Shown here piece after piece: positions 7,959-16,189 of a DNA stretch of 64,000 nucleotides. Within the stretch, counting starts at the first letter, position 1, and every line of letters starts with the position of its first letter. The DNA lies in assembly GCA_017503065.1 (NCBI GenBank), contig JAFVTT010000028.1, positions 20,080 to 84,079 on the forward strand, given 5' to 3'. The position numbers and the translations under genes are program-made. The DNA comes from Bacteroidaceae bacterium. GTDB taxonomy: Bacteria; Bacteroidota; Bacteroidia; Bacteroidales; Bacteroidaceae. Under the pieces are notes generated by a model. That model had not been told where the DNA came from. It saw only the letters and a list, made by a program, of their open reading frames with translations, and did no database searches.

Positions 7959-8596
7959 CCTTTTGAAGAGAAATGTTTGCAAATGGTGGTTAAACCGCAC
8001 TTTTCACAATGCGGTGTGCGTGATTGGCATACATACCTGCCGTGCAATATGAGCCAATGGTGGGCCAATGGGATTATTTCTTCTGGAATGTGGCCAGTCA
8101 ACTGCTTCTCTACGGACAGAGGTGTAGTACACGTCTTCGTGACCAGTCCTATCCTATGGCTGACTCTGAACACGTGGGTATCCACTGCCATGCGTGCCTT
8201 CTGGAAGATGACTGCCTGTATGACGTTTGCCGTCTTGCGCCCCACGCCGGGCAGTTTCTCCAGTTCCTCGCCGGTGGACGGTACGATGCCCCCGTAATCT
8301 CTGACGAGCATCTGCGCCATGCCTACAAGGTGCTTTGCCTTGTTGTTGGGGTAGGACACACTCCTTATATATTTATATATAATGTCGGGAGTTGCCTGTG
8401 CCATGGCCTCGGGGGTGGGGTAGTCCCGGAAGAGAGGCGGTGTTATCTGGTTGATGCGCTTGTCCGTGCACTGTGCGCTGAGTATGACGGCAACCAGCAG
8501 TTCGAAGGGCGTACTGTAGTCCAGTTCCGATTCCGCCACGGGCATCGTCTCCTGAAAGTATCGGATGAGAAAATCGTATCTGTCCTTAGTCTTCAT
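7946..8596 (-). CDS. nth: Endonuclease III (base-excision DNA glycosylase/AP lyase)
   Basis: This 216-aa protein removes oxidised pyrimidines and nicks at the abasic site. The helix-hairpin-helix LPGVGRKTANVI contains the catalytic Lys near 121, and AVDTHVFRVSHRIGL carries the catalytic Asp near 139. The C-terminus holds the [4Fe-4S] cysteines (CQSRTPHCEKCGLTTIC). The length is that of a standard bacterial Nth. Its first 11 bases overlap the end of the M64 peptidase gene, which implies co-transcription and probably translational coupling. The pgk promoter begins inside its 3' end. Confidence 0.96.
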   Translation of the reverse strand: MKTKDRYDFLIRYFQETMPVAESELDYSTPFELLVAVILSAQCTDKRINQITPPLFRDYPTPEAMAQATPDIIYKYIRSVSYPNNKAKHLVGMAQMLVRDYGGIVPSTGEELEKLPGVGRKTANVIQAVIFQKARMAVDTHVFRVSHRIGLVTKTCTTPLSVEKQLTGHIPEEIIPLAHHWLILHGRYVCQSRTPHCEKCGLTTICKHFSSKGLQM

Positions 8597-9881
8597 GGCA
8601 GAGGAAATTTACAAGTCTTTCTATAGCCCTTTGGCACACGGGGCAGAAGTCCGGGGCCTGGTTGGTGTGCATGCGGCAATCCTGTGCGGGGCGGTACACA
8701 CCCTTGGACTGGTAACCGCCACCTTCGTAGACACCCACCTTGGTGTATCTGTCCTTTCCATCGGCCTCTGTCGGAATCTTGGTCCCTGCCGGAAGCATGT
8801 CCTTCCACTTGCTGCCGAAGTCGGTAAGGGTGGTCAGATTCTGTTCCCATGGCTCTATGCCGGCAGGATATATGGTCACGTACTGGTCGTCATAGAAATA
8901 TTCGTCCGCCAGCCCGGCAAAGGAATGTCCGAACTCATGCACTATAACCGATTTGTAGGCAGGGCCTCGTGAAGCGCTCAGCATGTAGTTGTTGTATATT
9001 CCTCCGCCACCGTACTCGTCGGTGTTGGCAAGGATGACGATACTTTCGCATGGTATACCGTCCAGGATGTCATAAAGTTTCTTGATGTTGGAGGTGGTAA
9101 GGTAGCGTTCGCTATAGAACGTGTCGAAGTGGCTGCCAACTGCCGTGCACTTCCAGTCGTTGTTCTTGGGGACGCTCACGCCGGAATGTTCCGACGGAAC
9201 CTCCACGGCAATGAAATTGAACCTGTCCTTCAGTTGGCCGAAAGGCTTGTGGCGGAAGATGGATTCCATGCTCTCCATGCAGTCCTTGTTGAACTGCTCC
9301 ATTTCGTCTTTGGTGTAGCCTTCGGGAATGAATACGATGTCTATCTTCTCCTTGCTGTTGCCCGCCTTGTGCAGATAACGGTACGGCAGGGTCTCCTTCT
9401 CGGCATGCTTGCTTATCAGCCTGTCGGCAGGGTCGATGGTATGCTTCAAGTAAGACTTTGTGCCATTGTGCATATTCTTCAGTTCCACAGTGACTTGTAC
9501 TTTCTCTTTAGGCATTGGAATCAGGAACGAGTTTTCAAAACTTTTTGCCACTCGTGTAGCCTCTTCGGTACTCTGCCATTCCTGGAAGAGAGTGGAGAAA
9601 CTGTGCATGTAGATGGTGTCCGAACCGGTAATGTCCGTGACAGTGATTGTGCCATTTCCCTGCAGCGGAAGGGTGTTCATGTTGATGCGCCTGCCGTACC
9701 AGCCCTTGAAGGACTTCATCCTGTCCAGATAGATCGCCTGGGATTTGTCGTTTCCGGCAAAGGTGTAGTCAAGTCTCAGCGTGGCATCCTCGAAGTGTTG
9801 TCCGAACTCCTGTGCCGAAGCCTCGTGGCATGTGCCTGTCAGGCTCAATGCAAGGCTTATGGAAAGTAAATATTTCTTCAT
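8586..9881 (-). CDS. Secreted M64-family (IgA-peptidase-like) metallopeptidase
   Basis: This 431-aa protein has a signal peptide ending near EASA (residue ~23). The N-terminal ~150 residues form the beta-rich M64 N-terminal domain (LRLDYTFAGNDKSQAIYLDRM). The peptidase domain follows, with HEFGHSFAGLADEYF near residue 315; the two His and a later residue would bind zinc and the Glu is catalytic. The family founder is an IgA protease of Clostridium ramosum; substrates of Bacteroidales members are largely unknown. Action at the periplasm or cell surface is inferred from the signal peptide. It is co-transcribed with nth by overlap. Confidence 0.9.
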   Translation of the reverse strand: MKKYLLSISLALSLTGTCHEASAQEFGQHFEDATLRLDYTFAGNDKSQAIYLDRMKSFKGWYGRRINMNTLPLQGNGTITVTDITGSDTIYMHSFSTLFQEWQSTEEATRVAKSFENSFLIPMPKEKVQVTVELKNMHNGTKSYLKHTIDPADRLISKHAEKETLPYRYLHKAGNSKEKIDIVFIPEGYTKDEMEQFNKDCMESMESIFRHKPFGQLKDRFNFIAVEVPSEHSGVSVPKNNDWKCTAVGSHFDTFYSERYLTTSNIKKLYDILDGIPCESIVILANTDEYGGGGIYNNYMLSASRGPAYKSVIVHEFGHSFAGLADEYFYDDQYVTIYPAGIEPWEQNLTTLTDFGSKWKDMLPAGTKIPTEADGKDRYTKVGVYEGGGYQSKGVYRPAQDCRMHTNQAPDFCPVCQRAIERLVNFLCHED

Positions 9882-10106
9882 GATGTATGTTGTTTGTCGT
9901 CACGTCTCCTTCATGGTAGTCCCTGCATATCGCCTGCATGCTACCGCCCGGCAAATGTACGAAAAATAATTGTTATCTCTTTTAGTTTTTTGCTAATAAC
10001 AGATAATTTCATCGCGGTGTGCGTTTGTTTTCCCCGTTTTCATCAATAAATGCGCCTGTTTCAAGAATTTGTAAGCCTTTAGTGCCATTAAATGAGGAAA
10101 AATTAC
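9882..10106. other. Divergent intergenic region between the M64 peptidase and ftsY
   Basis: A minus-strand TACATTTG (complement of CAAATGTA at 9952-9959) fits the -7 element for the peptidase gene, but I see no good -33 at the right distance. The stretch 9960-10080 is AT-rich. No hairpin or small gene is evident. Confidence 0.5.
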
Positions 10107-10114
10107 TATCTTTG
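10107..10114 (+). promoter_or_regulatory. Likely -7 promoter element for ftsY
   Basis: TATCTTTG matches TAnnTTTG, 31 bases before the chosen ftsY ATG. No good TTTG sits 19-21 bp upstream, so this is a half-supported promoter. Confidence 0.55.
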
Positions 10115-10145
10115 CGCAATATTTAAGTATATAAGTAGAAAGATA

Positions 10146-11096
10146 ATGGGATTGTTTTCATTTTTCAGTAAGGAAAAGAAGGAGACTCTGGACAAAGGGC
10201 TCGAGAAGACCAAAAGCGGTTTCTTCGACAAGATAGCAAGAGCCGTGGCAGGTCGCGACAAGGTTGATGATGAGGTGCTGGACAACCTGGAAGAGGTATT
10301 GGTAACAAGCGATGTGGGTGTGGACACCACACTTCGCATAATAGAGAGAATAGAGCAGCGAGTTGCCCGTGACAAGTATGTCGGTACCGGCGAATTGAAC
10401 CGCATACTTCGTGACGAGATTGCCCAGCTCCTGACAGAAAACAACACCGAAGATACCGAAGGTTTCACGCTTCCCGAGGGCAAGCGCCCCTACGTAATTA
10501 TGGTAGTTGGCGTGAACGGTGTGGGCAAGACCACCACAATAGGCAAATTGGCATACCAGTTCAAACAGGCCGGTATGAAGGTTGTCCTTGGCGCAGCCGA
10601 CACCTTCCGTGCAGCCGCCGTGGAGCAGATTGTCATTTGGGGAGAAAGGGTAGGAGTGCCCGTGGTGAAGCAGCAGATGGGCAGTGACCCTGCTTCAGTT
10701 GCCTTCGATACCCTTCAAAGTGCCATGTCGCAGGGGGCTGACGTTGTGATCATAGACACCGCAGGCCGTCTTCACAACAAGAAGGGGCTGATGGACGAAC
10801 TTACCAAGATAAAGCGTGTGATGCAGAAACTTATGCCCGAAGCTCCGAACGATGTAATGCTTGTTTTGGACGGAAGCACCGGACAGAATGCATACGAGCA
10901 GGCAAAGCAGTTTACCGCGGCTACCGAGGTGACAAGCATGGCCGTGACCAAGCTGGACGGCACGGCAAAGGGCGGCGTGGTAATAGGCATATCCGACCAG
11001 TTCAAGATACCTGTGCGCTATATCGGTTTGGGTGAGGGCATGGAAGACCTACAGCCCTTCAACCGTGTGGAGTTCGTAGACTCTCTGTTCAAATAG
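10146..11096 (+). CDS. ftsY: Signal recognition particle receptor FtsY
   Basis: This 316-aa SRP GTPase receptor guides ribosomes making membrane proteins to the Sec translocon. The start MGLFSFFSKEKKE was chosen because it matches the short-form FtsY N-terminus, and the upstream ATG at 10092 precedes the promoter. Order: helical N domain (to ~105), then the NG GTPase with GVNGVGKTTT (G1, 122-131), DTFRAAAVEQ, DTAGRLHNK (G3), TKLDGTAKGG (G4) and a final GEGMEDLQPF. No acidic A domain is present, as is usual in Bacteroidetes. rimO follows after 22 bases. Confidence 0.97.
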   Translation: MGLFSFFSKEKKETLDKGLEKTKSGFFDKIARAVAGRDKVDDEVLDNLEEVLVTSDVGVDTTLRIIERIEQRVARDKYVGTGELNRILRDEIAQLLTENNTEDTEGFTLPEGKRPYVIMVVGVNGVGKTTTIGKLAYQFKQAGMKVVLGAADTFRAAAVEQIVIWGERVGVPVVKQQMGSDPASVAFDTLQSAMSQGADVVIIDTAGRLHNKKGLMDELTKIKRVMQKLMPEAPNDVMLVLDGSTGQNAYEQAKQFTAATEVTSMAVTKLDGTAKGGVVIGISDQFKIPVRYIGLGEGMEDLQPFNRVEFVDSLFK

Positions 11097-11118
11097 TATC
11101 CCCCAAGTTCTGCCCGCG

Positions 11119-12423
11119 ATGAAGATAGACATTATTACCCTTGGATGCAGCAAGAACCTGGTGGACAGCGAAAGGCTCATGCGCCAGTTGGAGGCCGTTG
11201 GTTACGAGGTGACACATGATGCCGAAGAACTTGCCGGAGAGATTGCCGTGGTGAATACCTGCGGTTTTATCGCCGATGCACAGGAGGAAAGCATAAACAT
11301 GATTCTTGAACTTGCCCAGCGCAAGACGGAAGGCGACCTGAAGAAACTCTATGTGATGGGTTGCCTAAGCGAGAGGTTCATGGATGAACTAGGCAAGGAA
11401 ATCCCGGAGGTTGACCGATATTATGGCAAGTTTGACTGGACACGACTGCTTGCAGACTTGGGGCATGAATACGACGAAAGTATCGGCAACGAACGTCATA
11501 TCACCACACCGTCGCACTATGCATATCTGAAGATTTCAGAGGGATGTAACCGTAAATGCGCCTATTGCGCCATTCCCATCATTACCGGCGCACACCGCTC
11601 GCGTCCCATGGAAGAGATACTGGCTGAGGTACGTCATCTCGTTTCCCAAGGAGTGAAGGAATTTCAGGTTATTGCCCAGGAACTGACGTTCTATGGCCTG
11701 GACCTCTACAAAGAGCGGCGCATAGCGCAGCTTGTGCAGGCAATGGCAAATGTTCCCGGTGTGGAGTGGATACGTCTGCACTATGCCTATCCTACGGACT
11801 TCCCCATGGAGCTGCTTGACGTAATGCGTGAGAACGATAACGTCTGCAAGTATCTGGACATTGCCCTGCAACATATTTCTGACAATGTGCTTGATGCCAT
11901 GCACAGGCATATCACCAAGGAAGAGACCTATATACTGATTGAGAACATCCGCAAGCAGGTACCGGGCATACATCTCCGCACCACGCTGATGGTGGGTTTT
12001 CCCGGTGAGACAGACGAAGACTTTAAGGAACTTTGCGACTTTGTAAGTTGGGCACGCTTCGAGCGTATGGGGGCCTTTGCCTACAGTGAGGAGCAGGGAA
12101 CTCCCAGTGCCAGATTGTACGAGGACAACATTCCCGAGGACGTAAAGCAGGAGCGCCTGTCCAGACTTATGCGCCTCCAGCAGAGGATTTCCGCAGAGAT
12201 TCAGGAGGAGAAGGTTGGCAGGGAAATGCGTGTTGTCATAGACCGCGAGGAAGGTGAATGGTATGTGGGACGTACGGAGTTCGACTCGCCTGAGGTGGAC
12301 CCCGAAGTCCTCATTCCTTCGTCGTCGGCAGACATGCTTCCGGGCACCTTCTGCAATGTCCGCATCGTAAGGGCAGACGACTTCGACCTTTATGGGGAGG
12401 TGATTGGAGAAGAATCAAATTAA
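11119..12423 (+). CDS. rimO: Ribosomal protein S12 methylthiotransferase RimO
   Basis: This 434-aa radical-SAM enzyme methylthiolates the conserved Asp of ribosomal protein S12. The N-terminal UPF0004 domain supplies one iron-sulfur cluster (Cys10 in ITLGCSKN, Cys48 in NTCGF, Cys82 in MGCLSER). The radical-SAM domain carries CNRKCAYC (Cys143, 147, 150) followed by AIPIITGAHRSR. A TRAM domain occupies the last ~65 residues. RimO is told apart from MiaB by DIITLGCSKNLVDSE at the N-terminus. It lies between ftsY and the HU genes in one run. Confidence 0.97.
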   Translation: MKIDIITLGCSKNLVDSERLMRQLEAVGYEVTHDAEELAGEIAVVNTCGFIADAQEESINMILELAQRKTEGDLKKLYVMGCLSERFMDELGKEIPEVDRYYGKFDWTRLLADLGHEYDESIGNERHITTPSHYAYLKISEGCNRKCAYCAIPIITGAHRSRPMEEILAEVRHLVSQGVKEFQVIAQELTFYGLDLYKERRIAQLVQAMANVPGVEWIRLHYAYPTDFPMELLDVMRENDNVCKYLDIALQHISDNVLDAMHRHITKEETYILIENIRKQVPGIHLRTTLMVGFPGETDEDFKELCDFVSWARFERMGAFAYSEEQGTPSARLYEDNIPEDVKQERLSRLMRLQQRISAEIQEEKVGREMRVVIDREEGEWYVGRTEFDSPEVDPEVLIPSSSADMLPGTFCNVRIVRADDFDLYGEVIGEESN

Positions 12424-12441
12424 CGAATCCGATTATAAAAA

Positions 12442-12714
12442 ATGAACAACAAGGAGTTTATTGCAGAGTTGGCACGACGCACAAAGTCAAATGCCAAGGA
12501 AACGCAACAGAGAATGAATGTGCTGGTGCAGGAAATCACAGAGCGCCTTTGTGACGAGGATTCGATTATGGTGTCCAACTTCGGTTCGTTTGAGACCAAG
12601 AAGCGTTTGGAGAGAGTGCTTGTATCCCCGACTACAGGCCAGCGCATGTTGGTGCCGCCAAAGATTGTGGTAGGTTTCAAGCAAAGCAACACCTTGAAGA
12701 GTAAGATAAAGTAA
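12442..12714 (+). CDS. HU/IHF-family DNA-binding protein
   Basis: This 90-aa basic protein has the HU fold: an N-terminal helical dimerisation part (NKEFIAELARRTKSNAKETQQ), GSFETKKR where HU has GFGTF, and a beta-arm region LVSPTTGQRMLVPPKIVVGF. It likely bends DNA non-specifically as a dimer. It lies 18 bases after rimO and 16 before the HU-LysM gene. Two HU-type domains encoded side by side could form heterodimers, which is inference. Confidence 0.88.
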   Translation: MNNKEFIAELARRTKSNAKETQQRMNVLVQEITERLCDEDSIMVSNFGSFETKKRLERVLVSPTTGQRMLVPPKIVVGFKQSNTLKSKIK

Positions 12715-12730
12715 GGAAGGAGGAATATTG

Positions 12731-14050
12731 ATGAACAGTAAGTTGGGCATTCAGGATTTGGCTTCGGCATTCTCCGAGCGCTATGGCATGGACCAAAAGT
12801 CTTCCGTGGCTTTTGTCAAGGCTGTGTTTGATATAGTGGAGGAGTATGTCGCGATAGACAAATTGGTAAAGATAAAGGGATTCGGTACTTTCAAACTAAT
12901 CAGTGTGTCTGACAGGGAGAGCGTGAATGTGAACACCGGCGAACGCATCGTTATTGCGGGACATACCAAGCTTACCTTTACCCCAGAGGCTTCGCTTAAG
13001 GATGCGGTGAACCGACCGTTTTCTGATTTTGAGACTACGCCCCTCAACGAAACAACATCGATTGAGGAGATGGAGAAGATACCTGTGCAGGAAGACGATG
13101 ATTCTGCTGATGGTATGTCGGAACCGGAACCGTCCCAGTCTTTCCTGGAAGTCATAGAAGAAACGGCAATAGAAGAGGCTGGCTTGCAACATACTGATGC
13201 AATGGCAGATTTGTCCGAACCGGCCGTTGCCGCTTCTGATGCCGGAACTTATGAAGAACAGGAAGAACATCAAATTCGTGCGTCCGATGCTACGGCTAAA
13301 GAAGATGATGCGGCTTTGTCTTCAGGGGACGGCGAACCTGCTGCAGCGGACAATGCCATCATTTCTCCAGAAGCTCCAGAATCGAAAATCAATATCGACG
13401 GATTTTCTGACGATACTCCCGAAGCAAGGCCTTATGAGCGAAAGCCCAATGAAGAGAATCCTTCCTACCCAATGTCAGACGAACCAATGGACATGCCTGT
13501 GGTGGACGGGAAATGCAAGAAGCGCGGTTGGCTGTTTGTCCTTATGGCAGTTATCCTCATGGCTTTGTCATATATGGCCGGATACTATCGTGTCTTGGAT
13601 ATGATAGATTTCAGCATGTATCCAGAAACCACAGAGGCGGAACGTACAGTTGAAACAGACAGTACCCCAGAGGAACCGGCCAACAATCCTGTTGCAGAAG
13701 TGCATGACTCAATAGCCAATAACGATACCGTACAGACGGATACTTTGGGTGCCCTGCAAGTTCCTGCGGCTAACAAGCAGCAAACTGACAGCCAGGAAGA
13801 TCCTGCTGAGATAGCGAAGTATTTTCCTCAGGTTCCAGGAGGCGATTATTGGATAGTTGGCGATGCCGGATATGTTCATCATATGCAGGTAGGAGAAACA
13901 CTGTATAGGATTGCACGCAAGGAACTCGGAGACCAGAACCTTGTCCGCTATCTTATAGTGTTCAACAAGTTTGAAGATCCCAACATTATCCATACAGGTG
14001 ACCCTATCAGGATACCCAAACTAGTGAAGAAGGACATTCAGGCAAACTGA
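12731..14050 (+). CDS. Membrane-anchored fusion of an HU-type DNA-binding domain with a LysM domain
   Basis: The ATG at 12731 follows an in-frame TTG; 439 aa result. Domains in order: an HU/IHF-like fold at 1-95 (LGIQDLASAFSERYGMDQKS, KGFGTFKLI, VNTGERIVIAGHTKLTF); an acidic, Glu/Asp/Ser/Pro-rich linker from about 100 to 255; a basic KCKKR and one transmembrane helix at about 266-285 (LFVLMAVILMALSYMAGYY); a second spacer; and a C-terminal LysM domain at about 381-432 (MQVGETLYRIARKELG ... DPIRIPKLV). The positive-inside rule puts the HU domain in the cytoplasm and LysM in the periplasm, so the protein could link the nucleoid to peptidoglycan. Similar architectures occur in Bacteroidales; I know of no assigned function. 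Confidence 0.88.
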   Translation: MNSKLGIQDLASAFSERYGMDQKSSVAFVKAVFDIVEEYVAIDKLVKIKGFGTFKLISVSDRESVNVNTGERIVIAGHTKLTFTPEASLKDAVNRPFSDFETTPLNETTSIEEMEKIPVQEDDDSADGMSEPEPSQSFLEVIEETAIEEAGLQHTDAMADLSEPAVAASDAGTYEEQEEHQIRASDATAKEDDAALSSGDGEPAAADNAIISPEAPESKINIDGFSDDTPEARPYERKPNEENPSYPMSDEPMDMPVVDGKCKKRGWLFVLMAVILMALSYMAGYYRVLDMIDFSMYPETTEAERTVETDSTPEEPANNPVAEVHDSIANNDTVQTDTLGALQVPAANKQQTDSQEDPAEIAKYFPQVPGGDYWIVGDAGYVHHMQVGETLYRIARKELGDQNLVRYLIVFNKFEDPNIIHTGDPIRIPKLVKKDIQAN

Positions 14051-14079
14051 TGGCATAATATAAAATATTGCACTGGTAC

Positions 14080-14103
14080 AAGGCAGCCGTTTGTGGTTGC
14101 CTT
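14080..14103 (+). terminator. Possible hairpin terminator after the HU-LysM gene
   Basis: AAGGCAGCC (14080-14088) pairs with GGTTGCCTT (14095-14103) around 6 nt. The T-tract after it is poor, so termination may be weak or Rho-assisted. Confidence 0.45.
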
Positions 14104-14183
14104 GTGTCCGTTATATATGTATGTGATGTTAACTTGTTTTTAACACGCTTTATATATTGTATAGGACTTTTTAAAACTTTAGC

Positions 14184-14215
14184 TTTGCCTATGTGGCATA
14201 TTCTTGCTACCTTTG
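14184..14215 (+). promoter_or_regulatory. Bacteroidetes-type promoter for the moxR-bat operon
   Basis: TTTG at 14184-14187, a 20-bp spacer and TACCTTTG at 14208-14215 fit the consensus. The moxR ATG is 34 bases downstream. It is the only strong promoter I found before the nine-gene run ending at 23565. Confidence 0.9.
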
Positions 14216-14249
14216 CATGCAGAACAATAAAAAGTACTTTTAAGATACT

Positions 14250-15242
14250 ATGAACTCTTTTGATATCCGTGCTCTCAACGAGCAGATAGAGCGCCAGAGC
14301 GCATTCGTTACCAACCTGCAGACTGGAATGGCTCAGGTTATTGTGGGCCAGAAGCATTTGGTGGAATCTTTGCTGATAGGTCTTCTTAGCGATGGTCATG
14401 TACTGCTCGAAGGTGTGCCTGGTCTGGCAAAGACACAGGCCATCAAGACATTGGCTTCGCTTGTGGATGCGCAGTTCAGCCGAATCCAGTTCACTCCCGA
14501 CCTGTTGCCTGCCGACGTTATCGGTACGATGATTTATTCGCAGAAGGAGGAAAGTTTCCAGGTGGAGAAGGGTCCCGTATTTGCCAATTTCGTTCTGGCA
14601 GATGAAATCAACCGTGCTCCGGCCAAGGTGCAGAGTGCATTGCTGGAGGCCATGCAGGAGCGCCAGGTTACCATTGGCAAGGAAACCTTCCAACTGCCCA
14701 AGCCCTTCCTGGTGCTGGCCACGCAGAATCCCATCGAACAAGAGGGTACATATCCTCTGCCTGAAGCACAGGTGGACCGTTTCATGCTTAAGGTTATTAT
14801 CGATTATCCCAAACTGGAGGAAGAGAAACTGATTGTGCGCCAGAATATCAAGGGCGAGGCTCCTGCCATAACTCCGCTGATGAGTACACAGGAGATTATG
14901 GAGGCCCGTGCTGTGGTTCGTCAGGTTTACCTGGACGAAAAGATAGAGCAGTATATTGCCGATATTGTTTTTGCCACACGTTATCCCGAGAAGTACGCCC
15001 TCAAGGACATAAAGGATTATATCGAATTCGGTGCCAGTCCCCGTGCAAGTATCAACCTTGCCTTGGCGGCAAGGGCGTATGCCTTCATCAAGCGTCGCGG
15101 ATATGTCATTCCGGAGGATGTCCGTGCTGTGGCTCATGATGTCCTGCGCCATCGTATAGGCTTGTCCTATGAGGCAGAGGCCAACAACATTACTCCCGAG
15201 GAAATCGTAAGCAAGATAATCAACAAGATAGAGGTGCCCTAA
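14250..15242 (+). CDS. moxR: MoxR-family AAA+ ATPase, first gene of the bat operon
   Basis: This 330-aa ATPase has Walker A GVPGLAKT (55-62), Walker B VLADEIN (about 114-120) and the MoxR sensor stretch VLATQNPIEQEGTYPLPEAQVDRF (only partly quoted by family). A C-terminal lid domain follows. MoxR ATPases act as chaperones with VWA-domain partners; BatA and BatB in this operon are the likely ones. The cytoplasmic location is inferred from the absence of a signal or membrane segment. Neighbours: DUF58 34 bases downstream. Confidence 0.95.
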   Translation: MNSFDIRALNEQIERQSAFVTNLQTGMAQVIVGQKHLVESLLIGLLSDGHVLLEGVPGLAKTQAIKTLASLVDAQFSRIQFTPDLLPADVIGTMIYSQKEESFQVEKGPVFANFVLADEINRAPAKVQSALLEAMQERQVTIGKETFQLPKPFLVLATQNPIEQEGTYPLPEAQVDRFMLKVIIDYPKLEEEKLIVRQNIKGEAPAITPLMSTQEIMEARAVVRQVYLDEKIEQYIADIVFATRYPEKYALKDIKDYIEFGASPRASINLALAARAYAFIKRRGYVIPEDVRAVAHDVLRHRIGLSYEAEANNITPEEIVSKIINKIEVP

Positions 15243-15276
15243 TCTGTTGTCTGGAACATCGTGCAAGTAAAAAAGC

Positions 15277-16146
15277 ATGGAAACAAGTGAATTGCTAAAG
15301 CGCGTCAGGCAGATAGAAATCAAGACGAAGGGCTTGTCCAACAATATCTTTGCCGGTGAATACCATTCTGCCTTCAAGGGCAGGGGTATGGCCTTTGCCG
15401 AGGTTCGCGAATACCAGTATGGCGATGACATCCGTGATATAGAATGGAATGTCACTGCCAGATTCAACAAACCCTTCGTAAAGGTCTTTGAGGAGGAACG
15501 CGAACTTACGGTAATGCTTTGTGTGGATGTGAGCGGCAGTCTTGAGTTCGGTTCGCATGTCCAGACAAAACGCAGGATGCTGACGGAAATTGCCGCCACA
15601 CTGGCTTTTTCTGCCATTCAGAACAACGACAAGATAGGTGTGATATTCTTCTCGGACCGCATAGAAAAGTTCATTCCTCCAAAGAAGGGCCGCAAGCACA
15701 TTCTCTACATCATACGCGAACTGTTGGAGTTCAAACCCGAGAGCAACCGTACGGATGTGGGTTGTGCGGTGGAATATCTGACCTCTGTCATCAAGCGCAG
15801 ATGCACGGCTTTCCTGTTGAGTGACTTTATAGATGACAAGGATTTCAGACAACCTCTAACGATAGCCAATCGCAAGCACGATGTCGTTGCAGTGCAGGTT
15901 TATGACCGTCGTGTGGCAGAGTTGCCGGATGTGGGCCTGATGCAAATACGTGATGCCGAGACAGGAGAGGAGATGCTTGTAGATACCAGCAGCAAGAAGG
16001 TGAGGAACCTGCATGCAGCATGGTGGAGAGGACAGCAAAACCGCCTTAGAGATACATTTACCCGTAGTGGGGTGGACAATGTCAGTGTCCGTACCGACCA
16101 TGACTATGTTGCGGCACTTATGGGTCTGTTTAAGCAAAGGGTTTGA
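15277..16146 (+). CDS. DUF58 / VWA-like protein of the bat operon
   Basis: This 289-aa soluble protein carries the DUF58 signature near residue 35 (GRGMAFAEVREYQYGDDIRDIEWN). It also has a degenerate VWA-like fold with MLCVDVSGSLEFG at about 80-92, where DVSGS retains the metal-site pattern DxSxS. DUF58 proteins are encoded next to MoxR ATPases in many phyla, where they are thought to be MoxR clients or partners. There is no membrane segment, unlike BatA and BatB. Confidence 0.92.
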   Translation: METSELLKRVRQIEIKTKGLSNNIFAGEYHSAFKGRGMAFAEVREYQYGDDIRDIEWNVTARFNKPFVKVFEEERELTVMLCVDVSGSLEFGSHVQTKRRMLTEIAATLAFSAIQNNDKIGVIFFSDRIEKFIPPKKGRKHILYIIRELLEFKPESNRTDVGCAVEYLTSVIKRRCTAFLLSDFIDDKDFRQPLTIANRKHDVVAVQVYDRRVAELPDVGLMQIRDAETGEEMLVDTSSKKVRNLHAAWWRGQQNRLRDTFTRSGVDNVSVRTDHDYVAALMGLFKQRV

Positions 16147-16189
16147 ACCTTCCCGGTAAATTATCCGAAAACACCAATAGAAGTACGAG

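Noticed and set aside
14007..15617. Long minus-strand open frame opposite moxR and DUF58
   Set aside because: The plus strand has clear MoxR and DUF58 motifs, and the minus translation has no recognisable domain; it is a product of codon bias.
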